Made by a program: the position numbers and the translations under genes
Source: an uncultured Lysobacter sp.
Lineage (GTDB): Bacteria; Pseudomonadota; Gammaproteobacteria; Xanthomonadales; Xanthomonadaceae
Length of the DNA: 64,000 nt
NCBI GenBank assembly: GCA_946480055.1
Contig: CAMLID010000001.1
Location: forward strand, 130,581 to 194,580
Reading direction: 5' to 3'
Part shown: one piece after another, positions 54,666-62,641 of the stretch
Layout: the number at the start of each line of letters is the position of its first letter
Numbering within the stretch: position 1 is the stretch's first letter
The notes under the pieces: generated by a model
Seen by the model: the letters and a program-made list of their open reading frames with translations, nothing else
Database searches by the model: none
Told to the model about the DNA's origin: nothing

Positions 54666-56327
54666 CTAGCGCAGCGCGTCGGCGGGAATCTCGATGGTGT
54701 AGGTATCCACGTCGGTGGCGCTGCCGCTGCCCCAGTTCGAATTGAACAAGACCTTGGTGAAGTCGCGATTAACCGTCGCGACAGGTGCCGTCCAGTATTC
54801 GTTGTAGATGGTGCGAGTGAAGGCGAGGTTGTAGATCTTCGGCGAGGCCGACAATTGGACGGCAAAGACCTTGCGGTGCAGCCACTGCCGGCTGCCGTTG
54901 TCGGCGTAGGTCGACACCAGCACCCAGCCGGGCTTGTTGTAACCCTTGCCGGACACGTGCAGCGCCGTCGTCGATCCGGATACGTAGGTGGAGAACAGCG
55001 CGGTGCGCACGCCGGTACGCAGGTTCAGCATGAACACGTCGCCGGCGTTGGAGGAGTAGTCGACCGAGACGTAAACATCGTCGCCGTTGGCGTCGATCGC
55101 GATATCCGAATGCTCCGACTTGTGCAGCAGCTTGCGGCTGGTCGCGAAATCGCGCGAGTAGGCGACCGTGCCTCGCGGTCCGTCGCCGGACACGACGCAG
55201 TAATTGCCGCTGGGGCTCATGCTGACGTGGTCGGGGCGGTCGCCGTTCGTGTTCATCGCGCCGAGGATGGTGTCCGTATCGCGGTCCCAGGTGACCACGC
55301 CCAGGGTCTTCCAGTTGGCGTCTTCCACCGTCAGGCACCAGTAGCGGCCGTCTCTCGACGACGAACCTTCCGACTTCGTCGACGCCGAGTTCGCGCTAGG
55401 CCACTTGGTCTTAAGGCGCGCGGCCAGATCGCCGATCACCCGGGTGGTGTTGGTCGAAACGGTCAGCTCGTTGACTTTCATCCCAATGCCTTTGGTCGGC
55501 AGGTAGTACAGCTTGTCCGGATTCGAATCAAACCACTGCGGTTCGGCATCGCCGGCCAGTCCGGTCAATTGCTTGACGCGACTGCGGGTGTTCACGTCGT
55601 AAAGGTGCCAAGCGCCGTCCAAAGCGTTCGCGAGGTATTTCGTGTTGTCCGAATTGAACGCCTGACGTCGCGAGTAGTCGTTGCGGGCGAAGCCCGATAC
55701 ACCGTCGGCCACATGGTCGGTCGCGCGCACCAGGCAGGTGCCGTAGTTGGGCTCTGCGACCGCAACGCCCTTGCGCAACGCCCCCAGCGGCAGGACCGGA
55801 TCCACGGACGAACTGCTGTTCAATGCGAACGATGGCAAATAGAAGCCTTGGCAAGCCGTACTCAGCCCGGAGGCGGACGGAGGCGTGACAGTGGTCTTGA
55901 CCGTGGTCTCGATACGGGTCTTGTTTCCGGCCGCGTCGAATACCGCCACGTAGATCAGGTTGTCGCCGGCGACGACCGGAATCTTGCCGATCGTCCATGA
56001 CGCGACCGTGCCGTTCCCGCTCAACGTGGCTTGGCCGATCTGCGCAGTACGGGTGTTGTGCCACACCACCCGCGAGACCCCGACGTTGTCGCTGGCCCAG
56101 CCCGTCAGCGAATAGCTCTTGCCCGCGACCAGCCAAGCGCCACCGCTGATGCGGATCTTGGGGGCGACCGTGTCGGCGGCTACCGCCGCCACGGTCGAAC
56201 TTGCAACAGCGATGCGGCTGGCTTGAGCGTTGGCGGAAGGGACTTCGGCGTCACCGGAGACCGTCCATGCCAGGGCCGAAGCGCTACCTAAAACCGCCAT
56301 CGCTGCGAATAACGAATTCAATTTCAT
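54666..56327 (-). CDS. Secreted Ig-like/beta-propeller protein, distal tandem copy
   Basis: 553 residues from the ATG at 56327. Signal peptide MKLNSLFAAMAVLGSASALA. Residues ~70-175 form an Ig-like module (YSLTGWASDNVGVSRVVWHN, DNLIYVAVFDAAGNKTRIET), and the remainder looks like a WD40/TolB-type propeller with repeated strands (KYLANALDGAWHLYDVNTRS, YCVVSGDGPRGTVAYSRDF, DDVYVSVDYSSNAGDVFMLN). No catalytic motif recognised; polysaccharide binding or lyase-like activity is possible. It is about as long as its tandem copy upstream and lies before the GH16 gene in transcription order. Confidence 0.85.
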   Translation of the reverse strand: MKLNSLFAAMAVLGSASALAWTVSGDAEVPSANAQASRIAVASSTVAAVAADTVAPKIRISGGAWLVAGKSYSLTGWASDNVGVSRVVWHNTRTAQIGQATLSGNGTVASWTIGKIPVVAGDNLIYVAVFDAAGNKTRIETTVKTTVTPPSASGLSTACQGFYLPSFALNSSSSVDPVLPLGALRKGVAVAEPNYGTCLVRATDHVADGVSGFARNDYSRRQAFNSDNTKYLANALDGAWHLYDVNTRSRVKQLTGLAGDAEPQWFDSNPDKLYYLPTKGIGMKVNELTVSTNTTRVIGDLAARLKTKWPSANSASTKSEGSSSRDGRYWCLTVEDANWKTLGVVTWDRDTDTILGAMNTNGDRPDHVSMSPSGNYCVVSGDGPRGTVAYSRDFATSRKLLHKSEHSDIAIDANGDDVYVSVDYSSNAGDVFMLNLRTGVRTALFSTYVSGSTTALHVSGKGYNKPGWVLVSTYADNGSRQWLHRKVFAVQLSASPKIYNLAFTRTIYNEYWTAPVATVNRDFTKVLFNSNWGSGSATDVDTYTIEIPADALR

Positions 56328-56502
56328 CTGCCGTTCCTTGTGCTTGAGGTTTGGGGATGTAAACCAATTACATGTGCGGCGACCACTCGCAGACATTCCG
56401 GATGCTTCCAGTATTCATCCTTCACTGCTCATCGACGGATGAGGCGCATTTCGCACGTGGCGCATCGCGCCCCGTCGCGAAGAAATCCGCGAGGATCGAA
56501 TT

Positions 56503-56532
56503 GAAGGGCCCCCGTCAGTGCAGGGGCCCTTC
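56503..56532 (-). terminator. Conserved hairpin downstream of the proximal propeller gene
   Basis: GAAGGGCCCC / GGGGCCCTTC, the covarying partner of the hairpin at 54486-54515. It lies about 150 nt past the stop codon of the proximal gene and before the distal copy. Confidence 0.5.
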
Positions 56533-56682
56533 GGCCGGATGGGACTCAGCCTGGTGCGATCTCGGCGAACGCCCGTTTACGGACGCGAGTCCCATCGCAC
56601 GGCGCCTCGGTGTCTGCCTCGGCTGCGAACCGCCTCCGCGTGTCGCCGGCTACGGCGACGCCATCCGTTGCGCCGCAACCGA

Positions 56683-58344
56683 CTAGCGCAGCGCGCCGGC
56701 GGGGATCTCGATGGTGTAGGCATCCACGTCGGTGGCGCTGCCGCTACCCCAGTTCGAATTGAACAGGACCTTGGTGAAATCGCGATTGACCGTCGCATGG
56801 GGCTCCGTCCAGTACTCGTTATAGATGCCACGAGTGAAGCCGAGGTTGTAGATCTTCGGCGAGGCGGCCAACTGGACGGCAAAGATCTTCCGGTGCAGCC
56901 ACTGCCGGCTGCCGTTGTCGGCGTAGGTCGACAGCAGCACCCAGCCCGGCTTGTTGTAGCCCTTGCCGGACACGTGCAGCGCCGTGATCGAACCGGACAC
57001 GTAAGTCGAGAACAGCTTGGTGCGCACGCCGGTACGCAGGTTCAGCATGAAGACGTCGCCGGCGTTGGACTGATAGTCGACCGAGACGTAGACATCGTCG
57101 CCGTTGGTGTCGATCGCGATATCCGAATGCTCCGACTTGTGGTGCAGCTTGCGGCTGGTGGCGAAGTCACGCGAGTAGGCGACCGTGCCGCGCGGGCCGT
57201 CGCCGGACACGACGCAGTAATTGCCGCTGGGGCTCATGCTGACGTGGTCGGGGCGGTCGCCGTTCGTGTTCATCGCGCCGAGGATGGTGTCCGTATCGCG
57301 GTCCCAGGTGACCACGCCCAGGGTCTTCCAGTTGGCGTCTTCCACCGTCAGGCACCAGTAGCGGCCGTCTCTCGACGACGAACCTTCCGACTTCGTCGAC
57401 GCCGAGTTCGCGCTAGGCCACTTGGTCTTAAGGCGCGCGGCCAGATCGCCGATCACCCGGGTGGTGTTGGTCGAAACGGTCAGCTCGTTGACTTTCATCC
57501 CAATGCCTTTGGTCGGCAGGTAGTACAGCTTGTCCGGATTCGAATCAAACCACTGCGGTTCGGCATCGCCGGCCAGTCCGGCCAATTGCTTGACGCGACT
57601 GCGGGTGTTCACGTCGTAAAGGTGCCAAGTGCCGTTCAAGGCGTTCGCGATGTACTTCGTGTCGTCCGCATTGAACGCCTGACGTCGCGAGTAGTCGTTG
57701 CGGGCGAAGTCCGATACACCGTCGGCCACATGGTCGGTCGCACGCACGAGACAGGTGCCGTAGTTGGGCTCTGCGACCGCCACGCCCTTGCGTGGCTTGT
57801 TCAGCGGCAGAATCGGGTCCACGGTCGAGCTGCTGTTCAATGCGAACGATGGCAAATAGAAGCCTTGGCAAGCCGCACTCAACCCAGAGGCGGACGGAGG
57901 CGTCGCGGTGGTCTTGACCGTCGTCTCGATACGGGTCTTGTTGCCGGCCGCGTCGAATACCGCCACGTAGATCAGGTTGTCGCCGGCGACGACCGGGATC
58001 TTGCCGATCGTCCACGATGCGACCGTACCGTTCCCGCTCAACGTGGCCTGGCCGATCTGCGCGGTACGGGTGTTGTGCCATACCACCCGCGAGACCCCGA
58101 CGTTGTCGCTGGCCCAGCCAGTGAGCGTGTAACTCTTGCCGGCGACGAGCCAGCCGCCACCGCTGATGCGGACCTTGGGGGCTACCGTATCGGCGGCGGC
58201 CGCCGCCACGGTCGAACTTGCAACAGCGATGCGGCTGGCTTGAGCGTTGGCGGATGGGGCTTCGGCGTCGCCAGAGACCGTCCATGCCATGGCCGAGGCG
58301 CTACCTAAAACCGCCATCGCTGCGAATAACGAATTCAACTTCAT
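56683..58344 (-). CDS. Secreted Ig-like/beta-propeller protein, proximal tandem copy
   Basis: 553 residues from the ATG at 58344, the same length and domain layout as the copy at 54666-56327. Differences concentrate at the ends (for example ITALHVSGKG against TTALHVSGKG, LGFTRGIYNEYW against LAFTRTIYNEYW). Signal peptide MKLNSLFAAMAVLGSASAMA. It is the first gene of the three in transcription order, with LacI-type operators directly upstream, so it is probably induced by a carbohydrate together with the GH16 gene. Confidence 0.85.
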   Translation of the reverse strand: MKLNSLFAAMAVLGSASAMAWTVSGDAEAPSANAQASRIAVASSTVAAAAADTVAPKVRISGGGWLVAGKSYTLTGWASDNVGVSRVVWHNTRTAQIGQATLSGNGTVASWTIGKIPVVAGDNLIYVAVFDAAGNKTRIETTVKTTATPPSASGLSAACQGFYLPSFALNSSSTVDPILPLNKPRKGVAVAEPNYGTCLVRATDHVADGVSDFARNDYSRRQAFNADDTKYIANALNGTWHLYDVNTRSRVKQLAGLAGDAEPQWFDSNPDKLYYLPTKGIGMKVNELTVSTNTTRVIGDLAARLKTKWPSANSASTKSEGSSSRDGRYWCLTVEDANWKTLGVVTWDRDTDTILGAMNTNGDRPDHVSMSPSGNYCVVSGDGPRGTVAYSRDFATSRKLHHKSEHSDIAIDTNGDDVYVSVDYQSNAGDVFMLNLRTGVRTKLFSTYVSGSITALHVSGKGYNKPGWVLLSTYADNGSRQWLHRKIFAVQLAASPKIYNLGFTRGIYNEYWTEPHATVNRDFTKVLFNSNWGSGSATDVDAYTIEIPAGALR

Positions 58345-58394
58345 CTGCCATTCCTTGTGCTTAGGTTTTGGGGGACGTAAACCGCTTACATGTC

Positions 58395-58412
58395 CATGTA
58401 AACGTTTACATG
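58395..58412. promoter_or_regulatory. LacI-family operator (perfect palindrome)
   Basis: CATGTAAACGTTTACATG, an 18-bp perfect palindrome with the central CG typical of LacI/GalR-type operators, 51 nt upstream of the proximal propeller gene. Confidence 0.7.
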
Positions 58413-58418
58413 AACGAA

Positions 58419-58432
58419 TGTAATCGTTTGCA
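58419..58432. promoter_or_regulatory. Second LacI-type operator
   Basis: TGTAATCGTTTGCA fits the same TGTAAnCGnTTnCA pattern, 22 bp from the perfect palindrome, centre to centre. That is about two helical turns, so both could be bound on one face. Confidence 0.55.
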
Positions 58433-58648
58433 CACGGCACTGCCGTGACCTGGCACCCATTTGCCGACTGTGGCGATTCGACTAGCGGCCGCCCGCAAAA
58501 ATTATTTGCGAACAGTCACAAAAATCCGTCCGCGATCGAGCGCATCGCAGCGCTCGCCCCTGCACCTGAGCCGATAACCCACACGCACAGCGACACGACC
58601 AACACCCGTACGACATCGATCAGCAGGCCCGTCGACGGGCACTGATCG
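58433..58648. other. Intergenic remainder between propeller and AraC genes
   Basis: No gene seen. The short frame at 58445-58645 has no recognisable product. It holds the AT-rich patch AAAAATTATTTG near 58498 and the terminator of the GlxA-type gene at its right end. Confidence 0.4.
58617..58648 (-). terminator. Terminator of the GlxA-type regulator
   Basis: A two-part stem: CGATCAG/CTGATCG outside and the palindrome GCCCGTCGACGGGC inside, ending directly at the stop codon of the regulator gene on the minus strand. Confidence 0.5.
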
Positions 58649-59662
58649 TCACGGTTCCGGCGAACATCCCTGGGCGTGAACCGAAAACCGCGCACGGTAT
58701 TGGATGGGACTGATTCCGAGTTGGCGCTGAAACACACGCCGAAGACTTTGTTCGTTGCCGTAACCAATGCGCGCGGCGATGGCCTTGAGCGGCAGCTGGG
58801 TCTCCTCCAGCGCGCGGCGTGCGGCCTCCATGCGCATCGCTTCCACGGCCTTGCCCGGGGTACGCCCCTGCGTCTCGAAATAGGCACGGGCGAAAGTGCG
58901 CGGCGACATGCCGGCCTGCGCCGCGAGGCGTTCGACGCTGAGATCGTCGGCCATGTGCTCGGCGATCCATGCGTGCAAGTCGGCGAACTTGCCCGTCGCA
59001 TCCGATTGCGCGGTGAGCGAAACGCTGAACTGGGATTGGCCTCCCGAGCGTTTGATGAACATCACCAACTGGCGCGCGGTTTCGATGGCGACGCGGTGGC
59101 CGTAGTCCTCCTCGATCAGCGCCAGGGTCAGATCGATCCCCGCGCTGACCCCGGCCGACGTCCAGACCGATCCGTCCTGGATGAAGATCCGGTCCGGATC
59201 GACCTGGATCGCGGGATACAGTTTTTCCAGACGCTCGACCCAATCCCAATGCGTGGCCACCCGCTTTCCCGTCAAGGTGTCGGCCGCGGCCAGCAGGAAC
59301 GCACCGGTGCACACCGAACACAGCCGCCGCACCTGCGGCGCACGCGCGCCGATCCAGGCGATCAGCTTCGGCGGCGCGCGCATCTCGCCGTCCTTGCTGC
59401 CGCCCGGCACGATGAGCGTATCGATCGGCAGATCAGCCAGCGCGGACAAGGGCACCGTCGCGATGGGCAGGCCAGCGCTGGTGACGACCAAACCACCGTC
59501 GACGGAAGCGACCAGCGTCTCGTACAAGGCCGGCCCATTGCCGGAGAAACGCCGGCTGGCCGTGTACAGCGCCTGCAACGGGCCGGAGAGATCGAGCAGA
59601 TTCATCTGCTCGTAGGCCAGCAGCACCACCCGACGCGTGGATTGAGCCGTCACCGCGTTCAC
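58649..59662 (-). CDS. GlxA/FtrA-type AraC regulator with DJ-1/PfpI domain
   Basis: 337 residues. The N-terminal amidotransferase-like domain (about 10-190) carries LIVPGGSKDG and the elbow LCSVCTGAFLLA. The C-terminal HTH_18 region includes SVERLAAQAGMSPRTFARAY and IAARIGYGNEQSLRRVFQRQ. Its start overlaps the stop of the secreted DJ-1 protein gene (ATGA), so the two are made together. The sensor domain probably binds a small nitrogen compound in this family; the ligand here is unknown. Confidence 0.92.
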   Translation of the reverse strand: MNAVTAQSTRRVVLLAYEQMNLLDLSGPLQALYTASRRFSGNGPALYETLVASVDGGLVVTSAGLPIATVPLSALADLPIDTLIVPGGSKDGEMRAPPKLIAWIGARAPQVRRLCSVCTGAFLLAAADTLTGKRVATHWDWVERLEKLYPAIQVDPDRIFIQDGSVWTSAGVSAGIDLTLALIEEDYGHRVAIETARQLVMFIKRSGGQSQFSVSLTAQSDATGKFADLHAWIAEHMADDLSVERLAAQAGMSPRTFARAYFETQGRTPGKAVEAMRMEAARRALEETQLPLKAIAARIGYGNEQSLRRVFQRQLGISPIQYRARFSVHAQGCSPEP

Positions 59663-60816
59663 TCCTTGAAGTTCGGGTACTCGAAACTCAGCGACACACC
59701 GTAAGCGGTCGAACGGCCGTAGCGCGCGGCGATGCCGGCCAGCGCCGTGTCGAGCGCGTGCGCCGCCGGTGCAGTACCCAGCGCGGGCAGCGTGTGGTCG
59801 ACGGAGAGGCCGCTCCCCACGACACGATCCGGCAGCAGGTTCAAACCGCCCAACGTCCGCACCGGCCCCGCGGATGCGGACACGGCGTAGGCGCGGCTGC
59901 GGCCCGTGCGGGAGTACGCATCGGCGGTGAACGCCAGCGCGATCTCATCGACCCCGGCAGCCACCGGCACCCCGATGCTCTGCGTCCTGTGCAGACGGGC
60001 GTTGGTGTACATCGTTCGAATATAGGCCATCAGGTTGACGCCGAAGCGCGGCCGGAACGCATCGCTGCTGTGCGCCGTGCCCCATTCCGCGATGCCGAGC
60101 TCCTGCGCCAACGCCACAGCGCGGTCGCGTCCGGCGATGGCCTCGACCAGCGCGATCGACACCGGGATCGCGGCGCTGATGCCGGCGCTCGATACGATCC
60201 GACCATCGGCCACGTAGCGGGCATTGTCGACCCAGAGCGTGTCGGGGTATTGCTTAGCGCGCAGGCTTTGCGTCGCCCAGTGCGCCGTGGCGCGACGCCC
60301 CTTCATCAGGCCGCTGTCCGCCACCACCAGCGCGCCGTCGCAGATGCTGACGACCGTAGCCCCCTTAGCGCCCTGCGCCGAGATCCAAGCCAGCAGCGTG
60401 GGATCCTTGCCGTTGACCACCGCCGGCACGATCACGTAGTCGGCGCCCTCGGGAAACCGCGCGTCGAATTCCGCGACGGTGGCCTGCGGCGACAGTCGCA
60501 GCGTCGGCCACATGGTCATCGGGCCAGCCCGCGTGGCCAGCGCGAACGTGTCGGCCACGCCCGACCGCGTCAGCACGCCGTAGGGGATCGCATAGTCGGT
60601 GAGTTCGGTGCCGCCGTTCTCGCCGACCACCGCCACCACCGGACGGCTGCGGCCGAACCTGGCCTGATAGGGCGCAATGCGCCCGGCTGGCGACACCGTG
60701 TCCCCACGCGCCGGAGGCGAGGACGCGGACACATCGGCGGCCGGGACCGCCGCGACGACCGATGCAAAGGCCACGGCAACGGCCGCGACGCGCAGGAAAC
60801 GCACAACTACGCCCAT
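59659..60816 (-). CDS. Secreted DJ-1/PfpI-like protein
   Basis: 385 residues from the second ATG at 60816 (one codon earlier is also possible). Signal peptide RFLRVAAVAVAFASVVAAVP. The DJ-1/PfpI domain includes YVIVPAVVNGKD and the nucleophile elbow VVSICDGALVVA, with SSAGISAAIPVSIALVEAIA after it, a layout matching the N-terminal domain of the coupled GlxA-type regulator. A second part (about 250-385) is unlike known domains. It may be a periplasmic sensor or hydrolase working with the regulator. Confidence 0.82.
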   Translation of the reverse strand: MGVVVRFLRVAAVAVAFASVVAAVPAADVSASSPPARGDTVSPAGRIAPYQARFGRSRPVVAVVGENGGTELTDYAIPYGVLTRSGVADTFALATRAGPMTMWPTLRLSPQATVAEFDARFPEGADYVIVPAVVNGKDPTLLAWISAQGAKGATVVSICDGALVVADSGLMKGRRATAHWATQSLRAKQYPDTLWVDNARYVADGRIVSSAGISAAIPVSIALVEAIAGRDRAVALAQELGIAEWGTAHSSDAFRPRFGVNLMAYIRTMYTNARLHRTQSIGVPVAAGVDEIALAFTADAYSRTGRSRAYAVSASAGPVRTLGGLNLLPDRVVGSGLSVDHTLPALGTAPAAHALDTALAGIAARYGRSTAYGVSLSFEYPNFKE

Positions 60817-61008
60817 CAAGAATCCCCATGGCAGACAGTGGAGGCCAGGGAGTCATTGTTGTAGCGCGCGTCGTGGCGAAAACGACAGAAAACGTGCATT
60901 TACTGCCAGCGCCCCACCTGTCGGCGGTCGGACAAAGAAGAGCCCCGCATACGCGAGGCTTCTCCGTGCAGCGCTTGAGGCTTCCTGAGTCCTCAGCCTG
61001 GCCTTCCC
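60789..61008. repeat. Imperfect direct repeat, left copy
   Basis: About 220 bp recurring at 61809-62028, at an offset of 1,020 bp, with scattered changes and small indels. It includes the first codons of the DJ-1 gene and the terminator hairpin at 60941-60960. It flanks the hydrolase gene on one side. Confidence 0.75.
60941..60960 (-). terminator. Rho-independent terminator of the hydrolase
   Basis: AGCCTCGC-loop-GCGGGGCT read on the minus strand, with the T-rich TCTTCTTTG following. It is 103 nt past the stop of the hydrolase gene. Confidence 0.65.
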
Positions 61009-61063
61009 CCGGAGAGGAGACAGGACTGCAAATCAGAACTTCTGCGACAACGCGCGCCCACGA

Positions 61064-61771
61064 TCACACCGCCAGAAAGCGACTGACGTCCTCGCCAAGC
61101 GATCGCAGGAAAGCCCCGCGGTCCGGGTGCGGGTCCGTGACATGCGGCGGCAGTTCGTCCATGAAGGTGAAATGGCCGGCATCTTCGACCACATGAACAT
61201 CTACCGTGGCTTGATCTTCGAGCGCTTCTTCCAGGAACCTGGCTTGCGCAGGAGGAGTGACGGTGTCCTGGCCGCCCGCCCAGACTTGCATCGGAATGTC
61301 GATGGAAGCCAAAGCGCCGGGCCGCCTGAAGAAGTCCGTCGGAGGCGTGAAGAGCGCCAGCTTTTCAAACGATCGATCGGCTTTGAAGGCCAATGACTCT
61401 CCGGCCAAAGTCGAAGCCTCAGCGCCGGCCAGCACCAACAGCACCACCGCCCCAATCGAGTGGCCAACCCCGCTGATCGCCATATCGGGTGGGCAATACC
61501 GATTCATGGCCGAGGTGAGCCTTCGACCGCGCTCCATCAACTCGGCTTTCGTCGGGATGGGAGACGCCAACATCTCAAAATGCGGAGCAATGACCAACGC
61601 CCCGTCAGCCGCCAATGTCTGCAGCAGCCCTAAGTGCCGCATGGGGTTCCCACCACGCCCGGCGGAAAAAAGAACGCATCGAGCGGCGGCGGCGGCCTGC
61701 AGAACCGTGACGTCAAAAGCCTCGCCATCGCTTTCCAGTGAATGCGTTTCCGTATCTGGTGCGCTTCTCAT
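61064..61771 (-). CDS. Alpha/beta hydrolase (dienelactone hydrolase/chlorophyllase-like)
   Basis: 235 residues, no signal peptide. The fold shows LFSAGRGGNPMRHL, VIAPHFEM, a nucleophile elbow GVGHSIGAVV with Ser, an acid strand AGGQDTVTPP, and the catalytic His in EDAGHFTFMDELPP. Cytoplasmic esterase or lipase-like enzyme of unknown substrate. The gene is framed by 220-bp direct repeats, as if it arrived or was rearranged as a unit. Confidence 0.85.
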   Translation of the reverse strand: MRSAPDTETHSLESDGEAFDVTVLQAAAAARCVLFSAGRGGNPMRHLGLLQTLAADGALVIAPHFEMLASPIPTKAELMERGRRLTSAMNRYCPPDMAISGVGHSIGAVVLLVLAGAEASTLAGESLAFKADRSFEKLALFTPPTDFFRRPGALASIDIPMQVWAGGQDTVTPPAQARFLEEALEDQATVDVHVVEDAGHFTFMDELPPHVTDPHPDRGAFLRSLGEDVSRFLAV

Positions 61772-61808
61772 CTTTTACATCTCTAGTACGGTGATGCGAT
61801 CAAAGGAA

Positions 61809-62028
61809 CACGCAGGAAACGGACGACCACGCCCGTCAAGAATCCTTCTGGCAGACAAGGTGGCCTGAGAGCCATCGTTGCAACGCGCGTCGTGGCGAAC
61901 GACAGAAGACTTGCATCTACTGCCCGCGTCCAGCTTATCGGCGGTCGGAGCCCCGCATAGGCATAGACATGGGCAGGGCTTCTCCGTGCGGCGCCTGAGG
62001 CTTATAGCTCCCTCAACCTGGCCTTCCC
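61809..62028. repeat. Imperfect direct repeat, right copy
   Basis: Matches 60789-61008. Here the segment equivalent to the DJ-1 start is a remnant without an open frame, and the hairpin is altered. It flanks the hydrolase gene on the upstream side. Confidence 0.75.
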
Positions 62029-62224
62029 TTACCTCATTCCGGGGCATTCCAGGCTGGTGATGTACTCGCAGTGGTCCGCACCACCGCCGGCACTCGTACA
62101 GGCCTTGATTGTCGTAGCTGGAGGGTAGCGGCGGTCCCACGCCAGCACGTCATCATCAAGCTTCCCGTAGACAAACCTGATCAAGATGACGAGCCATGCG
62201 AAATCACCGGCGCTCTGCCTGGAG
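62029..62224 (-). pseudogene. Possible gene remnant
   Basis: An open stretch of about 65 codons ending in a stop at 62029 lacks any good start. It contains FAWLVILIRFVYGKLDDD, then ACTSAGGGADHCEY and ITSLECPGMR. It could be the end of a displaced gene, such as a toxin tip; I recognise no family. Confidence 0.25.
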
Positions 62225-62599
62225 CTATTTTCTGAAATTTGGCTGGTAATACAACAAAGCAGCGACTGTTCCCGTCAAAATCCCACTTATCACAAATAGA
62301 ACCATACCTTCCCCGCCACCTCCTTGTTTATACATAGCCGTCGAAATCACCAGCCCGGCCACGCCACCGATCAGAGAAGGAAGCAATATTTCAACACGGC
62401 CCAACTTGCGAACTAGAAAAATCGAAATAAAGCCCATAACCAGAACGATTGGCAAGGAAAAAATATACCAAATACCCAACCACACAATTAATTCAATGAA
62501 CGCCGGCGGCGGGGATGCCCAGAGTGAATTGAGGATGGACACCAGACCCGGCACCAACGAGGCGAACAATAATGAAGCAATCGCGCGCTTTATCTTCAT
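62225..62599 (-). CDS. Small membrane protein
   Basis: 124 residues with four hydrophobic segments (IASLLFASLVPGLVSIL; LIVWLGIWYIFSLPIVLVM; LIGGVAGLVISTAMY; MVLFVISGILTGTVAALLYY). A Gly-rich loop KQGGGGEG sits between the third and fourth. The DNA is more AT-rich than elsewhere, which suggests transfer. It lies beside Rhs fragments, where immunity genes are common; an inner-membrane immunity role is only a guess. Confidence 0.6.
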   Translation of the reverse strand: MKIKRAIASLLFASLVPGLVSILNSLWASPPPAFIELIVWLGIWYIFSLPIVLVMGFISIFLVRKLGRVEILLPSLIGGVAGLVISTAMYKQGGGGEGMVLFVISGILTGTVAALLYYQPNFRK

Positions 62600-62641
62600 G
62601 ACTATCGGCCTCGCAATGGTCTGTTCATTACATATCCGTCA

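Larger units (their letters stand above)
54361..56377. repeat. Tandem duplication, distal unit (2,017 bp)
   Basis: This unit and the next (56378-58394) line up base by base at an offset of 2,017. Each contains one 553-residue gene plus its downstream hairpin region and upstream operator-like region. The left edge lies inside the 5' end of the GH16 gene; the matching point in the other unit is an intergenic remnant of that 5' end. Confidence 0.85.
56378..58394. repeat. Tandem duplication, proximal unit (2,017 bp)
   Basis: Second unit of the duplication. Positions 55180-55564 and 57197-57581 are identical over 385 bp, whereas the flanks differ every few dozen bases, which points to gene conversion. 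The first 40 bases here match the 5' end of the GH16 coding region but no longer encode it. Confidence 0.85.

Noticed and set aside
56518..58308. A 596-codon frame on the plus strand, with a similar one at 54384-56000
   Set aside because: Both are antisense to the duplicated propeller genes and look alike only because the genes are duplicates. Signal peptide and domain evidence is on the minus strand.
54361..58394. The duplicated region as a transposon
   Set aside because: No transposase, no terminal inverted repeats and no target-site duplication seen. A simple tandem duplication accounts for it.
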